Source of the DNA: Symbiodinium kawagutii
Taxonomy: Eukaryota; Sar; Dinophyceae; Suessiales; Symbiodiniaceae
Length of the DNA: 64,000 nt
Reading direction: 5' to 3'
NCBI GenBank assembly: GCA_009767595.1
Contig: VSDK01010369.1
Span: 799,869 to 863,868 of the forward strand
This document shows, piece after piece, positions 49,000-60,340 of this stretch (its first letter is position 1; each line of letters begins with the position of its first letter). The notes under the pieces are model-generated. The model was not told where the DNA came from, searched no databases, and was given only the letters and a program-made list of their open reading frames with translations. A program made the translations under genes and the position numbers.

Positions 49000-50379
49000 G
49001 ATCCTTGCCGAGAGCTCTCCTGGCAGAGTTGTTGATGGTAAATCGATGGCGAAAAATGGTTGAATCAATGCTGAGACATGATGGTGAAATCAAGGGTGAA
49101 AAATGTGTTCTGGTGATTATTGTCAGTTTTTTTTTACAACATGATCATATTTTTCACTTTTTCACTAGGTATTCACGCAGGACCAACAGTTATGCATAAA
49201 TGCATAAGTATTGGCAACTAGCGGCTATTAACAATGCTTAATAGTAGCAATGTGCATATAGACTATGGACCTAAGTGTGCGCAATGGTTCTCCATATATA
49301 GTGGTTAACTGATCCACACGGTGAATTCAAAGTTGATGCTTATTGACCCTTCTTACAGACATGATTTGTTGCTTAAATGTAAAGGTTAATCACCAGTTTT
49401 GTTTTTTTGATCATGGCTAGTTCGATCATGCTGATAATGGTTGATAGCCATAAAAGTTGTTGCTTGAAGGTCATTGACCAGTATGGCCAGTACCAGCCGT
49501 GACTAACATCAATTCTCGAAAGTCAATACTGGTTATCATTGACATAATGGTTAATTCCATATGGCCTGTTATGATGATTTTTATAGTGGCTAACTGAAAG
49601 AACAACAAGGACTGTCAACAGTGGCTCGTTGATGTCTTATCATGGTCTATGATAGTCGTCAGTGATCATAATCCGTTGCTGAACAAACTGATCATTTCTG
49701 TACTGGCTAACCAAGTGATTATGGTGGGCTACAATCAAAAATAAGATCCCCGAATCTGATGGCTAGTAAGCCAGTGGTTTTTTACTTCCCAGTGTTATTT
49801 TTGTTCCAGTTGAAACATGGGTTTGAATTGAGAGGACTGCATATTTTTGAATCGGGCGATGGTTCATGATTAGCCTGGTACAACTTGGGGTTGACACATC
49901 CAAGTGATTTCCACTGATGACAACGGATTCCACTTTCAGAAATGCTAGGTGCACAGACAACATAGAATATTGTACGGGTTCCATGCTTGTAGACAAGGTA
50001 CAGAACCAAGTTTACAATTGCCAGGTGGTTTGGATGAAGGTGCTTGGGACCAAATCGCTTCCTGTAGAGGGTGACCCATTGAACCCAAGATTGAGTGTAA
50101 ATTGTTTCCAAAAAATATCGACTGTCAATCAATTTCATAGCATTTAGCTAGGTCTTGAAACCAGTCTTTGCAGCTGCCGGGATACCTTCCTCAAGATCGA
50201 TAGAACAGTAGCTCAATTGGTGAAATTGCTTAGAGATGGGATTAGTTTGTCCCTATACCCGAATCCCCTTGCGCCCGCAAATCTTCGGGTTTCTTTGCTG
50301 AGCATACTTTTTGTAGATCATGCTAGCTGCTTAACAGCATAGCTCCCGGGAAATTTCATCAGTTCGTTGCTTTGCCCAG

Positions 50380-50448
50380 GAAACCGCTGAAGATGACGTG
50401 ATTTTTTGCCACGGAAATCCGGCGCCTGCGACTGAAGTTGGGGATCCA
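50380..50448 (+). CDS. channel exon: CNBD beta strands
   Basis: TTTGCCCAG| to CCA|GTAAGT (perfect donor), 69 nt, phase 0 to 0. It encodes ETAEDDVIFCHGNPAP then ATEVGDP. D-x-[VI]-F-x-x-G-x-x-[AP] is the start of the CNBD beta roll, as in CNG/HCN channels and protein kinase A regulatory subunits. Confidence 0.8.
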
Positions 50449-51863
50449 GTAAGTCTGATTGTTTCACTTCTTCAAGGCTAAACATTTGAAGGAACCATGG
50501 TTGGTTTGATGAGTTGATTAGGTTTATCGCTGTGAGTTGATTCTATACAACTTTGTCACTCTTGTATAGCTGAACTTCGCACATGAACTAGGAAAGTATG
50601 ATCAACAGGAAAGGACACACTTCAGTGCTTTTGCCTTGCCAAGTTTCCAAGCAGCATTATGTTCCAGGTACTTGAACGGAGAAATGGGAGATCCACCAAT
50701 TCCTTTTCCTACCGCGAGGGAACACCACTAGCTATTAGGGATAGTGCTTCATCTATGGATTTTTCCACTGGTTTTCCCAACGAAGAACCGGATTGAAAAG
50801 CTACCCACCAATAGAGCTAATAGATTTCTCGGCTCAAGTCTCTGAAACGGACATCACTCACAGTCTAGCAGAAGAAATTCCCATTTCGCGTTCACGTCGG
50901 GTCAGGCTGCTCAAAATGTGATCAGATGCTGATTTTTCAGCAACATCAATTATATCCCTGTCCAACTTCTATTTGGCTGGGTGCATTACAGCTATGAACT
51001 TAGCTTTTTAGCTTTTTTGGGATATGATTGATTTACCATCATATAACCACTAAAGCCGTTAGACCTTTGGCAAGGGATCGACATAAGCAACGAAGTTGGG
51101 GCTATGTACAAATCCATGCACCTCCACCTCCCAAGTTCTACTTCTGTTTCACGAGAAAGCGCAGCAATTTTGGAGTTCCACGATGGGTAGATTGCCCAGT
51201 ATACACCTGCGTGCGGTTGATGTAGCTGTTGTTCCTCATCCTCCCTGCTATCGCTTGTCATATCCCTGCTATTGTTGGTGATATTCCCACTATGGTTTGC
51301 TAAAAACCCTACTATTGCTGGTTATTATCACAGTAGGTTGGCTATCACCCCACTATTGTTGGTTATTATCCTACTATTGTTGGATATTCCAACTATTGCT
51401 GGCTAGTATCTCCTACAATTTGATCAGTTTAGCACCACTGGGGACTCTGGTCGGTCTTTGTGATCACATGTGAGCTTCTGCGAAAGAGAGAAGAACTCTT
51501 CGTATGTAGAGGCTTGTGGTGTTGCTTGTTGTTATTGTTATGTAGTTCGGGGGCTAGATGCGTTTGTTGTTGTTGGCGTTGCTGATTGTTCTAAAGATTA
51601 GCATTTCAGCCTTTGCCTAAGTATGTTGAAGGCAAACTGCAAATATCATACCGAACAGCCATCCAGCTGAGAAGTCCATGAACATGTCATGTGGCATTTC
51701 AAGAAACACCAGTGAGGGGAAAGCATGATGAAACCAACTATTCAAATAAACTAGTGTCAATATCAAGGGTCAATACCAATGATTTGCTTTGTAAAAGCAA
51801 TTTCATTTCATCATTCACTTTCAAACCTGACTACAGTTGGGAAATCCAAACGGGTATACCTAT

Positions 51864-51956
51864 CTGGTAGTTTCTCAAAATAGAGGCACCCCTAAATATC
51901 CTAAATCATCCATTATTAACCATCTATTGGGTCCCACCATTTTGAGAAGCCACCAG
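51864..51956. mobile_element. MITE family A copy
   Basis: CTGGTAGTTTCTCAAAATAG at the left, CCATTTTGAGAAGCCACCAG at the right. A right-end scrap is at 52021-52044. Confidence 0.65.
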
Positions 51957-52055
51957 ATATCTGGCATATCCCCTATGATTCTTGGTTCTCATCCCCCATT
52001 AGCCATTGTTAGTTGCTAATACTAAACCACCTTTGAGAAACCCCGGTACAGTGTG

Positions 52056-52172
52056 GCTGGTGGTTTTAGACATGTTTTCAATTTTCCCTATTTTAAACAA
52101 ATGATTGATTGGTTGACTAAAATTTTTCATTGGGGTTGAAACCAACCAGTAGTAGTTGAAACCACCAACCAG
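52056..52172. mobile_element. MITE family C copy with repeated right end
   Basis: TGGCTGGTGGTTTTAGAC at the left, GGTTGACTAAAATTTTTCAT inside. The right end occurs twice (GGGGTTGAAACCAACC and AGTTGAAACCACCAACC), suggesting a small duplication. It ends 50 bp before a CNBD exon. Confidence 0.7.
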
Positions 52173-52226
52173 CATCTCGTTTGGTCAATGGTTTCCCGGT
52201 TGGTCAACCGCCGATGGTTTGCCCAG

Positions 52227-52326
52227 GCCGCAGCCACGTACTTTGCGCTGAACGACAGTGCCATGCTGTACCTGCAGCCCAATGCCCCAGCAGTGAAGCC
52301 ACGGAACGGTGACTTGGCCGGGTCCG
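52227..52326 (+). CDS. channel exon: CNBD beta roll
   Basis: After TTGCCCAG| the phase-0 frame reads AAATYFALNDSAMLYLQP then NAPAVKPRNGDLAGS. Y-F-x-x-x-x-x-x-[LM]-x-Y-L is the central CNBD element (usually F-V-L-x-G-x-[LV]-x-Y). TCCG|GTGGTG leaves one nt, completed by GT at 53937 (Gly). Confidence 0.8.
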
Positions 52327-53936
52327 GTGGTGGGGTGCCATGGCACTACCCTTGGGGGTTGGTGGAAGTCCAGCTGTGAATCAGATTAGGCCCAAAAATC
52401 TCATGGGTTTCCCAGCATCAAAGTGGTGATGAAGATGGTGAAGCATCGATTTTGCTGCATTTGGTTTGAGGAAAGATGCTGGATCATACAAGGGATATAC
52501 AGTAAATGGTAGCATGCACTCCTAAAAAGTGGCTGTTCTTGTTGATTTAAAACATGAATAACATCATTTGTTTAAAAATGTTGTCATATTTATATGTTAA
52601 GTTATATATGTGTTCGTAAATGAATAAGTATGTGAATAATTGAAACAATCTTCAGGATTACAAATATACATCTATACATCGAATGTAGACATATACAGTA
52701 CATGCCTTATATCGGATGTTTGCCAAGCAGGCACACAGACACATAGAGCAATGTTTTTTTGTTTTAGCTGGCGAAATCGAAACAACACAGCTGACCGTGT
52801 GGTGAGTCATTCAGTGGTCTCGCCTTGTCTTGACCCGTTTTGAGCTGCAGACGGTAGCCATATCTTGGACCTGGATCTTCCGGGGGGAGTCCTATGGACT
52901 ACTGAAACTATTTCAGATGCATCCAAGAAACAACATCATAGCAGGTTATGTTCAAACCATGTTGTTTATTCAGTAGTTCTGTTCAAAAATCATTTTGCAA
53001 TAAGAATACTGCCAGATTTGTCGCAGAACATGTTTCTGGACAATGGAGTGGTTGACTAGTGCTTGATTTTCAGTTGCTGTCAACTTATTTGTTCATCAGC
53101 ATTTGATACACATACCATGATGATAAGGACTATTTCCATCCTTAATCCAGTTTGCATGGTCAGCACCGTCACTTTTTTCCTGCTTTCATTGGTGCCATGA
53201 CTCCAGTGATTTGTGCTGTTTAAATGTTTTTGTTCGCTATTCTTGTCTAAATAGGTCCATCAAAGAATTAACAAAATGTTTTGAACAATCGACATACTGG
53301 TATTGTTTTGATATCATGTCAATCTATCACCCATAGCCAAACAGCTACTGTGGTTTTATCTTGCAGATTGTTGATCATTACTTCAGTCACACACCTTCTT
53401 GAGCCGTATCAAAAACCGTGCTCCATCGGGTGTTAGGGGTTGTACCGCACGGTTTATTGGGCATTATCATTACCCACCATGCGATTTCCTATTACCAAAG
53501 CTGCATCAGGAGATGAAACTGACACTTGTCACTAGTTTTGTAGCCAAATTGTTTCAATGGGAATAAATCTGCTCGACACTGAACACCAGTTTTTGCACAG
53601 TAAACTTGGGGGAAGTGTGTGGCTCAGAAACATCAAAGCGACGACAGCCGGTGGCTATGGAGAGATCATAATGGATCCCACAAAAGCTGCATCATTCTAG
53701 CTCATTGATCATGAAGAAATCAGCTGTATATTAAGTATATTTAACAAGCCGTTGCATAAGCTGAAGGATATGGTATTCGCCAAGGTATTCACCAAGATAT
53801 TTAGCAAGGTATTAACCAAGGTATGTACCAAGGTAGTTAGTAGCCACCCAAGTATGATCATAGATTATTCACGATTTTTATGCTCCTAGTTGTGCCTAGT
53901 GGTCCCTATTGGTGCCCCCTGATTCATCACGGCGAG

Positions 53937-53994
53937 GTGAGTGGGTCTCTGAGATGTGCCTCTGGACCGAGTGGTTTCACATGGGAGATCCTCG
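53937..53994 (+). CDS. channel exon: Trp-rich segment of CNBD
   Basis: Frame EWVSEMCLWTEWFHMGDP. G-x-W-x-S-E-x-x-L-W-x-x-W-x-H-x-G occupies the place where canonical CNBDs have the phosphate-binding cassette, and this Trp-rich version recurs in protist channels of this type. Acceptor GGCGAG|, donor possibly TCG|GTGCTT. The link to 56039 probably needs one more small exon. Confidence 0.75.
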
Positions 53995-54023
53995 GTGCTT
54001 GTTCCGCTGAGGATGGGGGGTGT

Positions 54024-54266
54024 TGGTGGTGGGCCCCCCTAGTTATACGGCTATGGGTCAATATTAAGCAACCAAGTTCATGCGGGAAAATGACCAGTAG
54101 AAATAGGGAAAACAATGATTAATGATAGGGGAACCAGGGGTACGGGGTGCACTGACCCACAGCCATAAGTTGATTGATAAGCCATTTAATTATAGTTATA
54201 TGAAGCATAACTGGTAGTTACCCCAGTTATGACCCAAGTTAGCTAACTAAGGGGGCCCACCTTGTA
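54024..54266. mobile_element. MITE family D copy split by a B element
   Basis: The left part GGTGGGCCCCCCTAGTTA and right part TTGATTGATAAGCCATTT to GGGGGCCCACCTTGTA match the intact D at 43961. The B element at 54048-54165 sits between them. Confidence 0.9.
54048..54165. mobile_element. MITE family B copy nested in D
   Basis: CGGCTATGGGTCAATATTAA at the left, GCACTGACCCACAGCCA at the right, flanked by TA on each side. Removing the element and one TA restores the D sequence exactly as at 43961 (TAGTTATAAGTTGATT). Confidence 0.9.
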
Positions 54267-55772
54267 TGATTGGTTGATGTATCCTATGATTGGCAGATCA
54301 ACTAGCTATGATTGGTTCATGTAAGTAGCTACCTTTGATGTAGTATCATTACTGGGTGTACCCCTATGACTTGACACACCAACATTTGTGAGCATTTGTC
54401 AATAGCTTCCTGTTTGATCGGCATAGGTCGTGGTCATTGATCGATAGAGACTGACCATCATGGTGAATCCAGGGCAGGCCAGTAGCGGACCACAGCTTTC
54501 ACCCCTTTCGTTCGAGGTCAAGGTTTGAGCAGAAGACAATGTTGGAGGGTTTTTGTGGCAGCCCCTTTTCAAATTGCAGGACAAAGGATTTCAATCTGGC
54601 CCTCAATGATCGCAAACATGGGTGAGCATACCAGCAACTAGACCAGTTCGGTCAATTGTGGGCTAAACTCACAGCCAGGGGTAAAGAAGATTGACCAAAA
54701 ACATACATCTTCATGCCCTTGAGACGACAGTCGTCCCACTGTGACAAAATGTGACTTGACACGACACAGGAAACGGACGACACCAATCAGGAGTTTTGGG
54801 GCCTCGCGGGCTCGTAGAACTGCTGCAACTTTTTTGCAGTTGTGGTTGCGAAACAATCGAACGGCTGTTGCTGCTGATGCCACGCTCGATTTTTTGATGC
54901 AAAACATAGCTATAGTCACCATAGTCAATATTAACCAACCAATAATGGGAGATGACAATCAACAAGAATGGGGAAAACAACAAAATCTAACATAAGAGAC
55001 ACTAGGAACGGAAATAGTTTAGTAGACGACCATGTTTTATATGTGCATCCAACATGAATGTATCAGTATGTGGTCATCGGGTCGGCTGAACTGAACAAAT
55101 ATCAAACTAACGCCCATTTTTGCATTGAACATTTTGAATCAAATGCAAGAGAAGCCAAACATGTTTTCTTTCGTTTCTTTGGTGTGTCCCTCCGTTCTTT
55201 CAATGTTTTGATTTAACAAAACGCTACAAATCATCTAGGCAATACAATTTTCAGAACATCCCAGAATGATAGGGGGAGGCTGTTCTGCAACTGTCGCAGC
55301 ATCAGGATTTGATCACCAGCAGCTTCAGCCTCTCGTCGATGGTGTTTGCAAACTCGCAGCTGGCACGGAAAACTACCCATGTTTTGGATGGCCAAGTGGT
55401 GTGTTTCCAGGGTCGATCTCCATGACATGAGTGACCATCATTTTGTGGAATCAAGACAATTAAAGCTGGTGGGTATTCATGGGTCCCGATAATGCACCAC
55501 AGTTTATGGTGAATCCAATCGTTGTTAATACCAGGATCCGCCATTTGGAAGCACTTGATCCTGGAAATGTATCTCCCCTTCGGCAAGTGCTTTCCATATG
55601 ATCATGTTTAGATATGTTTAGGATTTTTGAGGTGTTTTAGTGTAACATCGTTTTTTCAACCTCAGCTGCGTCCCGTGTTCTGGCGTGTAAACCACGTTGA
55701 TGGCAATTGGACAACGGTAGGTTCCACTACTTTACTAACTGCTTATGGCTGGATGCATTAGTTCATGAATTT

Positions 55773-55870
55773 CTGGCTGGTGGTTTTAAACATTTTTCAT
55801 TTTCCCTATTAGTTTTTAACAATTCGTAGGTTGACTAATATTTTTCATAGGGGTTGAAACCACCAAGCAG
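55773..55870. mobile_element. MITE family C copy
   Basis: CTGGCTGGTGGTTTTAAAC at the left, TAGGTTGACTAATATTTTTC inside, GGGGTTGAAACCACCAAG at the right. Confidence 0.75.
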
Positions 55871-56038
55871 AATTGTTGAGATACGTATCAAGGTTCAAAA
55901 TTGGATCCACTTGTATCCACTTGTTGCCATCATGATCCACTTGTATCCACTTGTTCAATCATCAGGCGCCAAGTCCATCCTTTAGAGAAGGGCTAGGCCA
56001 CCATGACAAGCAACCAGTGACCCCTGGATCACAACGAG

Positions 56039-56095
56039 GCAAGTTCATTGTGATCAAAGCAGAGGAGTTTTGTGCCTTGACTGGCAGCCCTCAGG
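56039..56095 (+). CDS. channel exon: CNBD last strand and helix
   Basis: After CAACGAG| the frame reads KFIVIKAEEFCALTGSPQ, matching the L-x-x-[LI]-x-x-x-x-F element that closes the CNBD. The following family element (VQAHRYALEY at 56831) requires one nt here. CAG G|GAACC, a GA donor, provides it, while GT sites nearby are out of phase. Confidence 0.65.
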
Positions 56096-56830
56096 GAACC
56101 CCAGTCCATCCATTTGTGTTTATTGTTGCTGGTTGTCTTAGTAATGATGTTGGGGCGGATGTTGTTGCTGCTGTTGTTCTGTGTTTTCTTTTTTATTGAT
56201 GTTGTTAAGATGTTGGTTGAGAGGCATTCGAGAGCTTAACAAGCAACCAGCAAAGGGAGGGTCGGGGTGCATGATTCGCAAGCAAATTCGTCGAGAGAAA
56301 GTCACATCGCAAGAACACATGATGGAGGTCAGTAGCTGGACCATAGTTTGCTGCAACCAGAGGTACCACCAAGAAAATGGATAATATGGCAGCCATTGGC
56401 CTACTGTGGATTTGCCTTGCTACTTACTGGACCAATCAGGTCACAATGATTGTATGATGGACCTGAAAACTTGCTTGTTTCGAGTGAAGAGAGAAGCGTT
56501 GGTGGCAATCAAGAGTGCAATCCGTCTTCCGTTCTGTAAACGTCATTGAACCTGTGCCTGTTGTGGTTTCCCTTCGTTTGTTTGGGCTTACTGGCTTATG
56601 CTTGGTATTTCTTTTGGTGCCCCTCATATAGTCTATAGATGTCAATAGGTTGCCATTAACAATCTCTCAGGTGTGATGGCCCATGCAATCAGTAATTGCT
56701 CGTTTTTTCTGGTGAGTCTTGGTCGGCCGACTTCTCGTTTTGAGTCTTGGTATCTCCACGGTGCCTTCCTCATGTGTTGGCCACCGTGTTGACCAAGGTG
56801 AAATTGTTTCCAAATCTGCTCCATGTCAAG

Positions 56831-56865
56831 TCCAAGCCCATCGCTATGCACTGGAATATATTGAG
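56831..56865 (+). CDS. channel microexon: C-terminal helix
   Basis: 35 nt after GTCAAG|: QAHRYALEYIE, the R/K-Y-A-x-x-[FY] helix that follows the CNBD in dinoflagellate-type channels. The continuation ALND at 58570 is reached by leaving at GAG|GCGCCG (a GC donor) and entering at CAG|GCGTTG. AGGCG is present at both borders. An alternative frame ends at a GTAAGT at 56879. Confidence 0.55.
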
Positions 56866-56940
56866 GCGCCGCTGTAGAGTAAGTTGTGTTGGCGCTGATC
56901 TATCTGCCGAAAGAGCTGACTCTCCACTTGTCTACGCCTC

Positions 56941-57047
56941 TACATATCTATCTATATGTACATTCCTATCTACATACCTATCTACATACCAATCTCCACA
57001 TCTATATATATAGATAGATCTATCTATCTATTTATATATATATGTAC

Positions 57048-57105
<58 letters not shown>

Positions 57106-57106
57106 G

Positions 57107-57172
<66 letters not shown>

Positions 57173-57200
57173 CTTATCTACTTATCTACCTATCTGCCTC
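56941..57200. repeat. ATCT tetranucleotide microsatellite
   Basis: More than 30 TCTA units, continuous from about 57046 to 57170 with one TGTA interruption. The Ile/Tyr/Leu/Ser repeat frames are artefacts. Confidence 0.95.
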
Positions 57201-57249
57201 TACACCTCATTTTTAAGGTTTTTTTTCCCCCTGTCCACCCATCCATACA

Positions 57250-57850
57250 TACATGCCATTTGATTCCATTCCATTGCATAACATTACTTTACCTTACATT
57301 ATATACATTACATTACTACATTACATGACATTATATGACATTACATGACATGACATGACATTACATGATATGACATGACAGTACATGACATGACCTGACA
57401 TACAGTACACATACATATTACATACATTGCAGAGTATGAACAACTTACACAACATAGCATAACATAACATATCATAACACTACATTACACAACTTTACTC
57501 AACATAGCACAAGATAACACCACATTACACAACATTACATTCCATTCCATTTCATTCCATTCCATTACATTATATTACATTACACTACATTATATTACAT
57601 CACATTACATTCCATTACATTATATTACGTCACATTACATTCCATTACAATATATTACATTACATTGACACTACATTACATTGCATTACATTCCACTACA
57701 TTACATTCCATTCCAGTCCATTACATTACATTACATGATGTATTACAATAATTCCATTCCATTCCATTCCATTCCTTTACATTATATCACATTACATTCC
57801 ATTCCATGATATGACATCACATCATATAACATTACCTTACATACCTAAAT
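57250..57850. repeat. degenerate ACATT/ATTCC pentanucleotide tract
   Basis: About 600 bp of diverged five-base units (ACATT, ACATG, ATTCC) in blocks. No coding signal. Confidence 0.85.
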
Positions 57851-58083
57851 ATGTACATACATACATACACACATACATACATGCATACAACACATACGTA
57901 CACAGGTACATTCATACATGCATACACACACATACACTCATATGCGCATACACGCATAAACACATGCATGCATACAAGCGTACTTACATACAAGCATACA
58001 TGCATTCATGCATACATGCATGCCATGCATACCATACCATACCATACCATACCATACCATACCATACCATACCATACCATACC
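57851..58083. repeat. CATA tetranucleotide and CATAC pentanucleotide repeats
   Basis: Interrupted ACAT units, then about 11 perfect ACCAT units (58030-58083). Confidence 0.9.
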
Positions 58084-58391
58084 CTACATCATCCATTCAT
58101 GTATATGTTTGTGAGCTAATGACTTTTCAAAACATTTGACTTTCCATTCAATTGTCTTTTTGCCTTTCGTTAAACAATCTGTCAGACTATTTGTTTTTGT
58201 GTATCTAAACACTTGTTTCCATCTAGTTGTACACATAGAAGACGCAATTAAAACACGCACATGATCAGTGCACCTTGATAGATACACTACACATGCCTTT
58301 TTAATTTTCACCAGATTATCTTACCTCGCCTGATCCTAAATAGGTACTGTTCACTTTAAATGCCCTAACATTAGTATATTTCTACGGCCAT

Positions 58392-58516
58392 GAATGTGAA
58401 CCATCAACCATCATCCACCATCATCCACCATCATCCACCATCATCAACCATCATCAACCATCACCAACCATCATCAACCATCATCCATCCACCATCATCA
58501 ACCATCATCAACCAGG
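58392..58516. repeat. CATCA/CCACCATCAT tandem repeat
   Basis: Units of nine and ten bases (ACCATCATC, variants) repeat about twelve times, directly upstream of a channel exon. Confidence 0.85.
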
Positions 58517-58569
58517 AAGATCTGAAGTGAAACAAGACTCATTCAGCCTCGCGCCCCCAGATGCACCAG

Positions 58570-58652
58570 GCGTTGAACGATGCCTCCGAAGGTTCTGATT
58601 TATGGAACCGACCCAAAGAGATCAGCACCTTGGGCAGTTTCCCAGTCGTCCT
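58570..58652 (+). CDS. channel exon: C-terminal tail
   Basis: After GCACCAG| the frame reads ALNDASEGSDLWNRPKEIS, continuing the YALEYIE helix as family members do (A-x-x-[FY]-x-x-A-L-N). The 3' edge is uncertain. GT at 58653 leaves two nt and fits the 60341 exon. Confidence 0.6.
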
Positions 58653-59334
58653 GTGCCTCCCCGTCACCCCGTTTCCAAGCCGGGCGATGGGATGGGTGAT
58701 GGATGATAGATTTATCCACGCTTCATGATGCATTACCTGGTCAATGATGGTTGAACATGGTTATTGATGGTGAATGGCGGTTCACAACGGTCAATGGTGG
58801 TTAATGACTGGTGATGACAACTTGCAAGGCCAGTGATGATTAGTTTTGGCCAGGATGGTTAATTGATTTGAGATGATGGTTAATGGTGGCATTGTTGGCT
58901 GATCATGGTCGGGAAAACTATTGCATAGTTGGCTACTAGGGCAATTCATTAACTGATTAATTAACTATTTATGGTGATCTATCAATGCTAGTCAGGTTAT
59001 TCATGGTGATACACGATTATCAACATACACGATTATCAACGACCTTACATCTGGGTATGAATAATGTGTCTTCACTTTTATTGCAAAGCAAATGACTATC
59101 GCCAGTTCTAGTGGCTCATACCGGACAATCATGGTTCACAGAGGTTCTTGATAGATCTTCTGGTTTCAAAATGATAGTGCTTGATGTATGGCCCTTGGTT
59201 GGCCCGACCACCTGTTGTGTCTCGGGTTGGCTTCAGCAACTTACCAGGTGACAGATCGTGACCGATCTCCAAGGCATAGAAATTCTGATGGCTCAGTGAC
59301 AGTTATTCAGCAAAAGGTGTTATATGGTGGTTTC

Positions 59335-59424
59335 TCAAAATAGGGGACCCCCCCATCATCCATTACAAACCATTTATAGTAATAAACCAACTATTTTGGG
59401 GTACCCTATTTTAGGCAACCCCCA
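59335..59424. mobile_element. MITE family A copy with TA flanks
   Basis: TA|TGGTGGTTTCTCAAAATAGG at the left, TTTTAGGCAACCCCCA|TA at the right. Confidence 0.75.
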
Positions 59425-59429
59425 TATAA

Positions 59430-59548
59430 GCTTTGTCATGAGCCCCCGGCAGGTGATGGGTTATAAGCCCCCACTATAAGTGGTCGTTGACCCCACTTAA
59501 GTGTTACTTCTAAACCAACGTTTAAGTGGTTGGGGGCCCACGTTGTAC
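59430..59548. mobile_element. MITE family D copy (diverged)
   Basis: A degenerate left end, a right end GGGGGCCCACGTTGTAC, and ATAAG/ACTTAAG inner parts. It abuts the A element at 59335. Confidence 0.45.
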
Positions 59549-59823
59549 CATGCAAAAGATGTCTAACGTCCCAACAGCTCGACTAATCTGGGCATGGGAT
59601 GTGATCATCCAGGTGTACCAGTGCTTTGACCAATGGACATACATAGTTGGTCACCATGGAACATCACTGGCCATGACCAGCAGTTCTTGACCATCGCCAT
59701 TGTCGATCTTGTAAGCATCACTATTCACTATAATAGCTGTTGTTGATCATTGGATAGCCCTCAAGCAGCCATGATTGTAGCCATTGTTATGACCATACTT
59801 AGCGATTATCATTGACTATTATA

Positions 59824-59923
59824 TGGTGGTTTCTTATAGTGGGGGTATATACCCCAAAATCATGCAATATTAATCATACTAACTCAACCAGTTTTAGGGG
59901 GTCCCAATTTTTAGAAACCACCA
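59824..59923. mobile_element. MITE family A copy
   Basis: TGGTGGTTTCTTATAGTGGG at the left, CCCAATTTTTAGAAACCACC at the right. Confidence 0.7.
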
Positions 59924-60340
59924 CATCGCTATCCATGAACTAACAGATAGATCCCCTGCTCCGGGAGACTCCTCCTGGCTCCCAAGGTACACCACAGGAA
60001 ACCTATGACTTGGACCACATTTTTGGAACCTTGGCTGCAGCCGGCCGCCGGGATAACCACCAGACCACACCCGGTGTTGGGAAGTACTGGTAAACCCCAA
60101 GAATCGTTGGTTGCGTTTTTTTCGAAAACAGAGGTACCTCGAAATCATGCATGGTTAACTAGCTGGTTATAGTGGTTAATAATAGGGGATAACAACTAGC
60201 AACTATAATATTGTTCATGTAGAACAACAACCAGCCATCTTGGGGGGTTCCCTATTTTCTGATTATATCAACGCAAGAATACATTTGCATTGGCATTTGC
60301 ACGTATCATTTCTGAATTCCTTGGTGGTCCAAACTCTTAG

